A stretch of 64,000 bases of DNA from Hahellaceae bacterium (GTDB taxonomy: Bacteria > Pseudomonadota > Gammaproteobacteria > Pseudomonadales > Oleiphilaceae): NCBI GenBank assembly GCA_016716085.1, contig JADJWY010000001.1, positions 434,001 through 498,000 of the forward strand, written 5' to 3'. Positions within the stretch are counted from its first letter, which is position 1; each line of letters opens with the position of its first letter. A program made the translations under genes and the position numbers. The notes beneath the pieces are model-generated. The model worked only from the letters and a program-made list of their open reading frames with translations, ran no database searches and was not told where the DNA came from. Of the stretch, positions 1 through 8,478 are shown piece by piece.

Positions 1-844
1 TGGTGTACTGAGGCCCCTCACTGACGTTTACAGTAATGAAAACGTCCTCCTTATTAGGAGAGACTGACACCTGCGTGGATTCGATACTGAAGCGGATATA
101 CCCGTGATCCAGGTAATAAGAACGAACGCGCTCAAGATCACCATTCAGTTTGGGTCGGGAGTACTTATCATAGTTCATGATACCGGCCCAGATCCCGGTG
201 GTTTCAAGCTCCATCAACCCTGTCAGCACCTCATCGGAAAAGGCCTCATTGCCAACAAAGTTTATGTGACTGATCGCGGATAAGGGGCCTTCCTTAATGT
301 CGATCTTGATCTTGACGCGATTACGGGCCTGCTCTTCTACCGCAGCATCCACAAAGGCGTTGTATCGGCCCTGAGCAATGTAGCTCCGCAGAATTTCCAG
401 GTGAATCTTTTCCAGCGTCGAGCGTTGAAAAACCTCCCCTTCTGACAGACCCGCCGATTTTAATCCAGCCATCAACTCATCCGTCGGGATATTCTTATTC
501 CCCTCCACTTCAATCTTACTGATCGAGGGGCGCTCCTCCAGCTTCACGATGAGCACGTAGCCTGTTTCACCCAAGGGTTCCCGGGACAAGCGGACATCGG
601 TAAATAATCCGGTTTTAAACAGGGTTCGCATGGCCTGCGCAAGACGCGCATCATCGACCGTATCGGCAACCGTAATGGGAAAGGCACTGAATACACTGCC
701 TGAAGAGACTCGCTGTAAGCCCTCCAGCCGGATATCAGACACCACGAATGGCTCAACGGCACAGGCGGCCCAGGACACAAAAGACAGCAAGATCAGCAGT
801 GCGTGACGCGCGTGCCGCAAGATAAAGGAAACCGGAACTACCAT
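1..844 (-). CDS. bamA: Outer membrane protein assembly factor BamA, N-terminal part (truncated by window edge)
   Basis: BamA is the essential outer-membrane barrel that inserts other beta-barrel proteins. Only the first 281 residues or so are present: a signal peptide (hydrophobic stretch at about residues 15-28, ending near Ala-Cys-Ala) followed by POTRA repeats. These are recognised by phrases such as VEGNKNIPTDEL and INFVGNEAFSDE, which recur at POTRA spacing. The barrel lies beyond position 1. The ATG at 842-844 is chosen because it precedes the signal peptide directly. The gene follows rseP by 13 bp at the end of the rpsB-to-bamA gene string, its usual place. Identity is secure from domain and context. 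Confidence 0.95.
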   Translation of the reverse strand, partial: MVVPVSFILRHARHALLILLSFVSWAACAVEPFVVSDIRLEGLQRVSSGSVFSAFPITVADTVDDARLAQAMRTLFKTGLFTDVRLSREPLGETGYVLIVKLEERPSISKIEVEGNKNIPTDELMAGLKSAGLSEGEVFQRSTLEKIHLEILRSYIAQGRYNAFVDAAVEEQARNRVKIKIDIKEGPLSAISHINFVGNEAFSDEVLTGLMELETTGIWAGIMNYDKYSRPKLNGDLERVRSYYLDHGYIRFSIESTQVSVSPNKEDVFITVNVSEGPQYT

Positions 845-857
845 TCAGTGTTTAATC

Positions 858-2219
858 TTATAGTCGTGAGAAATCATTGAAGAGTGCCAAGGCCATGACA
901 CCGGCCAGCAGGGCCATTCCAATCTTGATACCCAATATTTGTTTTTTCTCTGAAAGAGGCTTTCCTCTTACCGCCTCGATCCCGTAATACAGCAGGTGGC
1001 CACCATCCAACACGGGTATGGGAAGCAAATTCAACACCCCCAACATGACACTGAGCTGAGCCAAAAACGTGAGAAAACTTTCCACACCGAAACTGGCAGA
1101 CGCCCCTGCAGCCTTAGCGATGGTAATGGGTCCACCAAGATTTTCAACTGAAATCGTACCCAACACCAGCTTTTTCAACGATCCCAGAATCATGGCAGAC
1201 ATCTCAGCCGTGCGTTTCACTGCCGGCATCACCGCCTCTAACAGACCGTACGAGACGGTGCGCTTCATGTCCTCCGGCCATGCGGGTGCTTCAACGGAGA
1301 CGCCCACAAACCCTTCAGTCCCCTGACTGGTCTCGCGACTTCCCGGAACGAGGGTGGTTGACAGGGATTGCTCACCCCGACGGTACTCCACGCTCAACGG
1401 TAACTCTGGGGATAACCGAACTTTATCCACAAAAACCATCCAGGTGTCCAGCGCCTGCCCATCAATTGTTAGTAACTCATCCCCGGCCTGCAAGCCGGCC
1501 TGAGCCGCCCGACTATCTGCAACCACCTCATGAATGACTGGCACAATGGCCGGCCGCCAGGGTTCAATTCCCAGCGCCTTCAAGGGGTCAGGGTGTTTTT
1601 CACCCGACAGCCAGGTTGTAATGGGCACACGCACGGATTCAGGCGCACCCACCTCGGCTTCGCGCTGCACTTGAAATGCCAGCTCACCGGTATCACCAAT
1701 GCGATCAACCAGCCCAAAATTAACATCGTTCCAGCCATGTACCAAACGGCCATCCACATCGACAATAATGTCACCCACCTGAAGGCCCGCCGTCTCAGCA
1801 GCGCCCCCCACAGAAAGACCACCAATCTTGGGTACAACGACCTGAACACCGGCAACAAACATGATCCAATACGCCATCAGCGCGAAGAGGAAGTTGGCCA
1901 GTGGCCCTGCAGAGGCAATCGCAATGCGTTGGGCGACCGGTTTGCGATTAAAGGCTTGATCCAACAACTCTGGCGCCACAGGAGCTTCCCGCTCGTCCAG
2001 CATTTTGACATAGCCACCTAATGGCAGCGCCGCAACCACATATTCCGTTCCGTGACGATCAAGCCACTTCAGGATCGGCCGTCCAAAGCCGACAGAGAAC
2101 CTCAGAACTTTGACACCACAGCGTCGTGCTACCCAGAAATGTCCAAACTCATGGATGGTGACCAAAAGCCCCAACGTGACAATCAGGGCGAGGGTATTTT
2201 GCAGCAAGGTCTGTCCCAT
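858..2219 (-). CDS. rseP: RIP zinc metalloprotease RseP
   Basis: Site-2 family (M50) intramembrane protease. In the sigma-E envelope-stress pathway it makes the second cut in the anti-sigma factor RseA/MucA after DegS/AlgW has cut the periplasmic side. The zinc motif HEFGH is at residues 23-27 in the first membrane helix, and the second metal-ligand motif (LDGGH) lies near residue 400. Two central PDZ domains are visible, each starting around a V-x-x-S-A-A-x-x-A-G-L-x-x-G-D pattern. Its 453 residues match the family length. It sits 4 bp after dxr and just before bamA. degS, which makes the first cut, is also in this window at 50274-51368. Confidence 0.97.
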   Translation of the reverse strand: MGQTLLQNTLALIVTLGLLVTIHEFGHFWVARRCGVKVLRFSVGFGRPILKWLDRHGTEYVVAALPLGGYVKMLDEREAPVAPELLDQAFNRKPVAQRIAIASAGPLANFLFALMAYWIMFVAGVQVVVPKIGGLSVGGAAETAGLQVGDIIVDVDGRLVHGWNDVNFGLVDRIGDTGELAFQVQREAEVGAPESVRVPITTWLSGEKHPDPLKALGIEPWRPAIVPVIHEVVADSRAAQAGLQAGDELLTIDGQALDTWMVFVDKVRLSPELPLSVEYRRGEQSLSTTLVPGSRETSQGTEGFVGVSVEAPAWPEDMKRTVSYGLLEAVMPAVKRTAEMSAMILGSLKKLVLGTISVENLGGPITIAKAAGASASFGVESFLTFLAQLSVMLGVLNLLPIPVLDGGHLLYYGIEAVRGKPLSEKKQILGIKIGMALLAGVMALALFNDFSRL

Positions 2220-2223
2220 CAGA

Positions 2224-3426
2224 TTATCCTTGAAGCTGTCCGATCAATTGCATGGCAATGCCTCTGGTCTCCTTATCTGCCGCCAGAATCGCATCCAGAG
2301 AGTCTGCCCGCCCCTTCGCGACATGCTCCAGGGATTTTTCAATCACACGCGGTATATCAACAAACCGAATCCGCTCGGCCAGGAATGCACTCACCGCCTC
2401 TTCATTCGCCGCATTTAACACGGTAGCGGAGAGCCCGCCTGCCCGGTGCGCATCAGCGGCGAGCCGCAGACACGGAAAACGCGCCATATCGGGTGCCTGA
2501 AAGGTCAGCGCGCCCATGGAGAACAAGTCCAGGGGTGTCACGCCGGCAGGGACTCGCTCCGGCCAGGCCAGCGCATTAGCGATTGGCGTTCGCATATCAG
2601 GACTGCCTAACTGAGCCAATATTGAGCCATCAACATACTCCACGAGGGAATGAATGATCGCCTGAGGGTGAATATGCACATCGACTTTTTCGGGTGGCAA
2701 ATCAAACAGCCAACACGCCTCGATCAACTCCAGGCCCTTGTTCATTAAACTCGCCGAGTCCACCGAGATTTTACGCCCCATCTCCCAGCGTGGGTGCTTA
2801 CAGGCTTGAGCGGGTGTCACTGAGGCCAGGTGTTCAGCATCCAGATTCAGAAACGGGCCACCTGAGGCCGTCAACAGTAAGCGCCGCACGCCACAGGAGG
2901 CGTGAATTTCACTGGTGGGCGCCTGCTGCACGGCATGGGGCAGGCATTGGAAAATGGCATTATGTTCACTGTCGATAGGCAGCAGTTTGGCACCGTGCTC
3001 CCTGACGACCTGCATAAACAGGCCGCCTGACATGACCAGCGCCTCTTTATTTGCCAATAGAATGCGCTTTCCGGCTTTCGCAGCGGCCAGCGTCGGTAAC
3101 AATCCTGCCGCGCCAACAATCGCGGCAACCACAGTATCGGCTTCCGGCAATGCTGACACCGTCGCGAGGGCATCCGCCCCCATCAAGACCTCCGTGGTCA
3201 ACCCAGACTCGCTGAATTGGGCTTTAACCTCAGCATAGGTGCGATGGTTGCCGGAATACACCGCAAAACGGGGCGAAAACTGCCGACACATCGTGATCAG
3301 GGCCTCCAGATTCTGGTGGGCTGACACGGCCAGCAACTCAAAACGCTCGGGGTTACGCGCCATGACATCGAGCGTGCTTTGACCAATGGAGCCCGTCGCT
3401 CCCAGAACCACGACTCTCTGGCGCAT
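2224..3426 (-). CDS. dxr: 1-deoxy-D-xylulose 5-phosphate reductoisomerase
   Basis: Dxr (IspC) converts DXP to 2-C-methyl-D-erythritol 4-phosphate with NADPH, the committed step of the MEP isoprenoid pathway. The N-terminal nucleotide-binding motif GATGSIGQST and the substrate-binding block around LLLTASGGPF are intact. A longer reading frame starts upstream inside cdsA, but the ATG at 3424-3426 overlaps the cdsA stop as ATGA and gives the family start MRQRVVVLG, so it is chosen (400 aa). Translational coupling to cdsA is likely. Isoprenoid made here feeds the UppS step encoded two genes upstream. Confidence 0.97.
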   Translation of the reverse strand: MRQRVVVLGATGSIGQSTLDVMARNPERFELLAVSAHQNLEALITMCRQFSPRFAVYSGNHRTYAEVKAQFSESGLTTEVLMGADALATVSALPEADTVVAAIVGAAGLLPTLAAAKAGKRILLANKEALVMSGGLFMQVVREHGAKLLPIDSEHNAIFQCLPHAVQQAPTSEIHASCGVRRLLLTASGGPFLNLDAEHLASVTPAQACKHPRWEMGRKISVDSASLMNKGLELIEACWLFDLPPEKVDVHIHPQAIIHSLVEYVDGSILAQLGSPDMRTPIANALAWPERVPAGVTPLDLFSMGALTFQAPDMARFPCLRLAADAHRAGGLSATVLNAANEEAVSAFLAERIRFVDIPRVIEKSLEHVAKGRADSLDAILAADKETRGIAMQLIGQLQG

Positions 3427-4271
3427 CAAGCGGCTCCTGCCGAAGAGGACAGCCAACCCAGCAAAACCAGCAGGAAACAAAAGATCGGCGCGGCGGCCGT
3501 CACGCTATCAATACGATCCATAATCCCCCCGTGACCGGGCAGGATTTGACTACTGTCTTTCAATCCAACCACGCGCTTGGCCAGACTTTCCAACAGGTCT
3601 CCCACAATGGAGTATGCCGCCGTCACAAGGGACACCAGCCACAACATCAACTGCGCCGACATATCCAGCCCAGCCCATGCACCACATAGAAAAGGTAAAA
3701 CAGAGACCGCAACGAGGCCTCCCACCGCACCTTCGACCGATTTGCCTGGGCTGACCAGCGGCGCCAGCTTGCGGCGCCCCCAGCGGCGACCGGCAAAATA
3801 GGCCCCGACATCCGCACACCAGACGATCAAAAACACATATAAAATCAACAGCTCACCCGGCACATCGCCTGCCAGCGTCCATCCCGCTGTCCGCAGATTA
3901 AGCAGGGCCAGCCAGGTCGCCTGCAGGAGCAGGAAGCCGGAAACCAGCCGTACCACAGGCCGCGACCAAAGGGTCTTTAAGGTCGGCCAGGTCATCACCA
4001 ACCAGGTCGCCCCAGTCCACCCCACAAATGCGAGCAGCAGAACCAGTGTGGACGGCAACGAGGTTCCCAGGGGCAGCAGCGCACCTGTGGCCACTGCAAA
4101 AGCGATGCGCCCACCCTGCGCCTCCATTCCCCCCATCCGTGCCCACTCCCAGGCGGCGACCATCACCAGGACCCCGGTGAACCAGGCGAAACCGACAGGC
4201 GACGTCCAAAACAAGCCACCCAAAAAAATGGGTAACATGATCAATGCGGTGATGATTCGTTGCTTAAGCAC
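3426..4271 (-). CDS. cdsA: Phosphatidate cytidylyltransferase (CDP-diglyceride synthase)
   Basis: CdsA makes CDP-diacylglycerol from CTP and phosphatidic acid, the branch point for all phospholipid synthesis. It is an integral membrane protein with about eight hydrophobic segments. The C-terminal family signature (KDSSQILPGHGGIMDRIDS) is intact. An ATG 25 codons further upstream exists but lies inside uppS. The GTG at 4269-4271, one base after the uppS stop, starts the family-like sequence LKQRIITALIMLP and is preferred (281 aa). Its downstream end overlaps dxr by ATGA. Confidence 0.94.
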   Translation of the reverse strand: MLKQRIITALIMLPIFLGGLFWTSPVGFAWFTGVLVMVAAWEWARMGGMEAQGGRIAFAVATGALLPLGTSLPSTLVLLLAFVGWTGATWLVMTWPTLKTLWSRPVVRLVSGFLLLQATWLALLNLRTAGWTLAGDVPGELLILYVFLIVWCADVGAYFAGRRWGRRKLAPLVSPGKSVEGAVGGLVAVSVLPFLCGAWAGLDMSAQLMLWLVSLVTAAYSIVGDLLESLAKRVVGLKDSSQILPGHGGIMDRIDSVTAAAPIFCFLLVLLGWLSSSAGAA

Positions 4272-4272
4272 G

Positions 4273-5058
4273 TTAACTCGAACTCTTGGAAGAAGTAGGA
4301 TTATGCCCAGCCAGTCGCTGGTCCAGCTGCTCATCGGTTTGACCAAAGCGTCGCTTGCGCGAACTGTACTCAGACAGCGCCTTGAGCATTTGAGTCTCTT
4401 TGAAATCCGGCCAGTAACAGTCCGCGAAGTAAAATTCGCTATAGGCCAACTGCCAGATCATGAAATTGCTGATGCGCTGCTCGCCGGCCGTGCGAATACA
4501 CAAATCCGGTGAAGGAAGATCGTTCAAGGCCATATGCTGCTGCAAACGGTCTTCGTTGATCTCTTCAGGTCGCAATCTGCCCGCTGCGACCTCTGCAGCC
4601 AACTTGCGTGCCGACTGCGCGATATCCCATTGCCCACCATAATTGGCGGCCACCACCAGTGTCATGCGGGTGTTACCGCAGGTCTGCGCCTCTGCCTCAG
4701 CCATCATCGCCTGCAACGGCTCACTGAAAGCCGAGCGATCTCCAATGATGCGCAAGCGGATATTGTTACGATCCAACTTACGCACTTCGCGCTTCAGTGC
4801 GATCATAAACAGACGCATCAATGCGCCGACTTCATCCTGTGGACGGCGCCAGTTTTCGCTGCTGAATGCGAACAGGGTCAGCACTTCGACCCCCTCACGC
4901 GCGCAGGTTTCAACCACCGCCCGCACTGAGTCGACCCCTGCTTTATGCCCGGCAACACCGGGCAACCCACGTTGTTTCGCCCAGCGGTTATTACCATCCA
5001 TAATGATGGCAACATGCCGCGCCTTGTTACTGGCGACCAGAGGGATCGTTGATAACAC
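4273..5058 (-). CDS. uppS: Undecaprenyl diphosphate synthase
   Basis: Cis-prenyltransferase that condenses IPP onto farnesyl diphosphate to give C55 undecaprenyl diphosphate, the lipid carrier for peptidoglycan, O-antigen and other lipid-linked glycans. The catalytic motif MDGNNRWAKQRG (catalytic Asp at residue 21) and the C-terminal RTAGEQRISNFM block with the following ExxF/ADCYWPDF region are present. 261 residues is typical. It lies 23 bp after frr and immediately before cdsA. Its product is the likely carrier for the pilin-linked GT2/GT-C cassette at 24247-28080. Confidence 0.97.
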   Translation of the reverse strand: MLSTIPLVASNKARHVAIIMDGNNRWAKQRGLPGVAGHKAGVDSVRAVVETCAREGVEVLTLFAFSSENWRRPQDEVGALMRLFMIALKREVRKLDRNNIRLRIIGDRSAFSEPLQAMMAEAEAQTCGNTRMTLVVAANYGGQWDIAQSARKLAAEVAAGRLRPEEINEDRLQQHMALNDLPSPDLCIRTAGEQRISNFMIWQLAYSEFYFADCYWPDFKETQMLKALSEYSSRKRRFGQTDEQLDQRLAGHNPTSSKSSS

Positions 5059-5081
5059 GCGTTAAACTCCCCTAGAACGCA

Positions 5082-5639
5082 TTAAACAGACATCAGGTCT
5101 TTTTCTTTGCCCGCCAGCGTCTTATCGACTTCAGCCACATACTTGTCAGTCAGCTTCTGAATTTCATCCAGTGCTTTCTTTTCTTCATCTTCTGAAATCT
5201 GCTTGTCTTTCAGCAAAGCTTTAACCTCAGCATTGGCATCACGACGCAGGTTACGCACCGCAACCCGCGCATTTTCTGCCTCACCCTTGGCCGTTTTGAC
5301 CAGATTACGACGGGTTTCCTCGGTCAGTGGTGGCATGGGCAGGCGAATCACCGTACCTGAGGTTGTTGGATTCAGCCCCAGATCTGATTTGAGAATGGCT
5401 TTTTCAATCTGGGGAATCAAATTCTTTTCCCAGGGTGAAATCGACAAGGTACGCGCATCTTCTACCACAATACTGGCGATCTGAGTCAGCGGAGTATCTG
5501 TCCCATAGTAGGACACCATCACCCCTTCCAGGATAGAGGGGTTAGCGCGTCCGGTACGCAGTCGGGCGAATACATGCTCCAGCGATTCGATCGACTTTTT
5601 CATTTTGGTTTCAGCTTGGGATTTGATCTCTTTGATCAC
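5082..5639 (-). CDS. frr: Ribosome recycling factor
   Basis: RRF splits the post-termination ribosome together with EF-G. The 185-residue length, the N-terminal SLEHVFARLRTGRANP motif and the C-terminal helical tail ending in KEKDLMSV match the family. It follows pyrH after only 6 bp, so the two are probably co-transcribed and perhaps translationally coupled. Confidence 0.98.
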   Translation of the reverse strand: MIKEIKSQAETKMKKSIESLEHVFARLRTGRANPSILEGVMVSYYGTDTPLTQIASIVVEDARTLSISPWEKNLIPQIEKAILKSDLGLNPTTSGTVIRLPMPPLTEETRRNLVKTAKGEAENARVAVRNLRRDANAEVKALLKDKQISEDEEKKALDEIQKLTDKYVAEVDKTLAGKEKDLMSV

Positions 5640-5645
5640 AGTTCT

Positions 5646-6380
5646 TTATCCTCTTTCTATCAGCGTGCCTTCGTCTTCGCCGACCATGATATTAATCAGC
5701 GCGCCGCTTTTGTTCATGTTAAAAACCCTTAAGGGCATGTCATGGTCCCGACTTAAGCAAATCGCCGTCAGATCCATTACCCCCAATTGCCGCCGCAAGA
5801 CCTCATCGTAAGTCAGGCGGTCATATTTTTCTGCGGTCGGATCTTTCATAGGGTCAGCCGAGTAAACACCATCAACCTTGGTTGCCTTCAGCACGATATC
5901 GGCATTGATTTCAATGCCACGCAGACAGGCGGCCGAATCCGTCGTAAAAAAGGGATTACCCGTACCCGCACAAAAAATCACAACGTCGCCATCTTTCAGA
6001 TCACGAATGGCCCGGCGGCGATCATAGTGCTCAACCACGCCACTCATGGGAATCGCTGACATGACTCGCGTCGAAATATTGGAACGCTCCAGCGCGTCAC
6101 GCATGGCCAACGCATTCATGACCGTCGCGAGCATCCCCATGTGGTCACCGGTTACCCGATCCATACCCGCTTCCTGCAATGCACTTCCGCGAAACAGATT
6201 CCCGCCGCCAATCACCAGACCGACCTGCACCCCAATCCCGATGAGCTGGCCAATTTCCAGCGCAATTCGGTTCAGCACTTTGGGATCAATCCCAAAATCG
6301 TGATCGCCCATCAGCGCCTCGCCAGACAGCTTGAGCAGGACGCGCTTGTATTTGGGCTGAGATTCAGCAGCAGTTCGCAT
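5646..6380 (-). CDS. pyrH: UMP kinase
   Basis: Bacterial UMP kinase of the amino-acid-kinase fold. It phosphorylates UMP to UDP and is normally controlled by GTP and UTP. Visible motifs are KLSGEAL near residue 15, the GGGN loop (residues about 58-61) and the FCAGTGNPFFTTDSAA block. The 244-residue length is typical. The gene is separated from tsf by a terminator-like hairpin and a likely promoter, so it may start its own unit with frr-uppS-cdsA-dxr-rseP-bamA. Confidence 0.97.
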   Translation of the reverse strand: MRTAAESQPKYKRVLLKLSGEALMGDHDFGIDPKVLNRIALEIGQLIGIGVQVGLVIGGGNLFRGSALQEAGMDRVTGDHMGMLATVMNALAMRDALERSNISTRVMSAIPMSGVVEHYDRRRAIRDLKDGDVVIFCAGTGNPFFTTDSAACLRGIEINADIVLKATKVDGVYSADPMKDPTAEKYDRLTYDEVLRRQLGVMDLTAICLSRDHDMPLRVFNMNKSGALINIMVGEDEGTLIERG

Positions 6381-6417
6381 AGAGAAAAGTCCCAGTCAGA
6401 ATAAAATAAATAAACGG

Positions 6418-6448
6418 AGAGTATAGGGTAATTCGCATTACGCGAAAA
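6418..6448 (-). promoter_or_regulatory. Possible pyrH promoter with small palindrome
   Basis: On the minus strand a TATACT hexamer (6420-6425) lies about 40 bp upstream of the pyrH ATG and downstream of the tsf terminator. No good -35 box is seen at 16-18 bp. An inverted repeat with arms TTCGC and GCGAA (6432-6436 and 6442-6446) occupies the spacer and could be an operator. Assignment is tentative. Confidence 0.4.
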
Positions 6449-6454
6449 AGATAT

Positions 6455-6488
6455 AATAAAGGCGAGTAGAGCCTACGCCCTACCCGCC
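6455..6488 (-). terminator. Intrinsic terminator after tsf
   Basis: Read on the minus strand, a 9-bp stem GGCGGGTAG/CTACTCGCC (one G-T pair) with a 10-nt loop is followed by TTTATTATAT. It lies 26 bp past the tsf stop and before the pyrH promoter region. Confidence 0.75.
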
Positions 6489-6513
6489 TCAAATACTCGG
6501 CTAAAACGACCGA

Positions 6514-7374
6514 TCAGCCTTTCAGCTGCGCCGCTACTTCTGCAGCAAAATCAACAACTTCTTTCTCGATACCTTCACCGACTTCGAAACGAACCATTGA
6601 GACAACCTTGGCACCGGCCTTCTTCAGCATTGCACCGACTTTCACATCGGGATCCTTGACGAAAGGCTGCTCCATCAGGCTGATTTCAGCCAGGAACTTG
6701 CTGATACGACCATCAACCATCTTCGAAACGATTTCTGCTGGCTTACCACTCTGCTCAGCCTGAGCGCTGTAAATTTCACGCTCTTTCGCAATCACATCTT
6801 CGCTAACATCTTCTTTAGAGATGAACTGGGGGTTCACCGCTGCGACATGCATGGCGACATCTTTCGCCAGCGTTTCATCACCCGCATCCAGCGCGATCAA
6901 CACACCGATCTTCAGGTTGCTGTGAACATAGGTGCCCACCACTTTGCCTTCAGCCAGCACTGCACGACGAACATTGATGTTCTCGCCAATTTTCTGAACC
7001 AGGCCCTGACGCTTGGCTTCCAGCTCGCCTTCCATCAGCGCAGCGATATCAGTCTGCCTGGCAGCAAACGCAGCCGTAGCAACCGCTTCAACGAAGCCCA
7101 GGAAGTTATCATCACGCGCAACGAAGTCCGTTTCGCTGTTCACTTCAATAATCATGGCGGTCGTGCCATCTTCTGACTGCTTGACGGCAACAACACCTTC
7201 AGCGGAGGTACGACCCGCTTTTTTGGCTGCCTTCATGCCGCTGTTTTTACGCAGCGTTTCAATTGCCAACTCGATATCGCCTTCGGCGTCTACCAGAGCC
7301 TTCTTGCACTCCATCATCCCCAAACCGGTACGCTCACGCAGTTCTTTTACCAGAGACGCTGTAATTGCTGTCAT
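6514..7374 (-). CDS. tsf: Elongation factor Ts
   Basis: EF-Ts is the nucleotide-exchange factor that reloads EF-Tu with GTP. The N-terminal UBA-like motif LRERTGLGMMECKKAL and the core repeat around NSETDFVARDDNF (about residue 80) are intact. 286 residues is typical. It is paired with rpsB, as in most bacteria, across a hairpin in the 81-bp spacer that may lower tsf transcription relative to rpsB. Confidence 0.98.
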   Translation of the reverse strand: MTAITASLVKELRERTGLGMMECKKALVDAEGDIELAIETLRKNSGMKAAKKAGRTSAEGVVAVKQSEDGTTAMIIEVNSETDFVARDDNFLGFVEAVATAAFAARQTDIAALMEGELEAKRQGLVQKIGENINVRRAVLAEGKVVGTYVHSNLKIGVLIALDAGDETLAKDVAMHVAAVNPQFISKEDVSEDVIAKEREIYSAQAEQSGKPAEIVSKMVDGRISKFLAEISLMEQPFVKDPDVKVGAMLKKAGAKVVSMVRFEVGEGIEKEVVDFAAEVAAQLKG

Positions 7375-7397
7375 TATCTTTTCCTCAGATTTGTAAA

Positions 7398-7423
7398 TTA
7401 AAACGGGGAGCCAGGGCTCCCCG
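7398..7423 (-). terminator. Hairpin between rpsB and tsf (attenuator-like)
   Basis: On the minus strand a perfect 9-bp stem CGGGGAGCC/GGCTCCCCG with a 2-nt spacer (effective loop larger) at 7404-7423 is followed by TTTTAATTT. It lies between rpsB and tsf, where partial termination is known in enterobacteria. It probably gives partial read-through into tsf. Confidence 0.7.
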
Positions 7424-7455
7424 GTTCACGGAGGTTCGTTCCGTCAGATCAGGGA

Positions 7456-8205
7456 TTACTCAGCTTTCTCGGCGCCTTCAGCCGCCGCAGCTTCTTTCAC
7501 TTCAACAAACTCGTCCGGGCTGCTTGAACCCACACCTTCAAGGCACGCATCCGCCATCGCTTTCGCATACACCTGGATGGCGCGAATGGCGTCGTCGTTA
7601 CCCGGAATGACGTAGTCAACGCCATCAGGATCGCTGTTGGTATCGACAACACCGATAACAGGGATGCCCAGCTTGTTGGCTTCTTTGATCGCAATACGCT
7701 CATGATCCACGTCGATCACGAAAATCGCATCCGGCAAACCGCCCATATCTTTGATACCACCAATGCTTTTCTCGAGTTTGTCCATCTCGCGACGCAGCAT
7801 CAGAGCTTCTTTCTTGGTCAACTTCTCAAAGGTACCATCCTGGCTCTGGGTTTCCAGATCACGGAAGCGCTTGATAGACTGACGAATGGTTTTGTAGTTG
7901 GTCAACATGCCACCCAACCAGCGATGGTTGACGTAGGGCATGCCACAACGAACGGCTTCTTCCTTCATAATCTTGGAAGCGGCACGCTTGGTTCCGACAA
8001 ACAGAACCTTGTTTTTCTTTTCAGCGCGGCTCTTGGCATAATCAAGCGCCTTGTTCATCGCAGGAACCGTGTGCTCCAGGTTGATGATATGGATCTTGTT
8101 GCGCGCACCGAAAATAAATTTGTTCATTTTTGGATTCCAGAAACGCGTCTGGTGTCCAAAGTGTGCACCTGCTTTGAGCAGGTCTCTCATACTGACTTCA
8201 GCCAT
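7456..8205 (-). CDS. rpsB: 30S ribosomal protein S2
   Basis: S2 is a late-binding small-subunit protein. The family opening MAEVSMRDLLKAGAHFGHQT and the signature FVGTKRAA and HRWLGGMLTN blocks are present. A GTG two codons upstream (8209-8211) is in frame, but the ATG at 8203-8205 matches the family start and has AAGAGAA about 7 nt ahead. 249 residues. It is preceded by a structured leader of about 160 nt and a promoter with a GC-rich discriminator. Confidence 0.97.
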   Translation of the reverse strand: MAEVSMRDLLKAGAHFGHQTRFWNPKMNKFIFGARNKIHIINLEHTVPAMNKALDYAKSRAEKKNKVLFVGTKRAASKIMKEEAVRCGMPYVNHRWLGGMLTNYKTIRQSIKRFRDLETQSQDGTFEKLTKKEALMLRREMDKLEKSIGGIKDMGGLPDAIFVIDVDHERIAIKEANKLGIPVIGVVDTNSDPDGVDYVIPGNDDAIRAIQVYAKAMADACLEGVGSSSPDEFVEVKEAAAAEGAEKAE

Positions 8206-8366
8206 TTTCACATTCTCTTCGTATTGGGTTAAACCTCCACGCCTCCATCAGCATCCAACCCCGTGAGGGCACCCGGGTGCTGTGACGAAACGTGTGCGTT
8301 TTCAATTCACTAACTGGGTTAGCGGCATTCTGGAGTAGCCCGACAGGGTTCTACACACAAAATACG
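8206..8366 (-). promoter_or_regulatory. rpsB 5' leader
   Basis: About 160 nt separate the predicted transcription start (near 8366) from the rpsB ATG with no reading frame of note. The leader contains the palindrome GCACCCGGGTGC and a G-rich stretch followed by GGAGGTTTAACCC just before the start. In gammaproteobacteria the rpsB leader is a known target of S2 autoregulation. That this leader does the same is an inference from position and length. Confidence 0.55.
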
Positions 8367-8372
8367 GCGCGC

Positions 8373-8401
8373 TTTATACCATAAAGCGAGGCTCATTTGA
8401 A
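8373..8401 (-). promoter_or_regulatory. rpsB promoter
   Basis: Minus-strand -35 TTCAAA (8396-8401), 17-bp spacer and -10 TATAAA (8373-8378), followed at once by GCGCGCC. A GC-rich discriminator of this kind is typical of stringently controlled ribosomal promoters. Confidence 0.65.
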
Positions 8402-8422
8402 GCAGAAACAACGTTACGCCGA

Positions 8423-8452
8423 TTTTCATTCTCGTCTGCAACTCGGTACAAT
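8423..8452 (+). promoter_or_regulatory. map promoter
   Basis: -35 TTTTCA (8423-8428), 18-bp spacer and -10 TACAAT (8447-8452). It lies 26 bp before the map ATG and back to back with the rpsB promoter. Confidence 0.55.
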
Positions 8453-8478
8453 ACCCGCTTTTCCCTGACCGAATTGCC

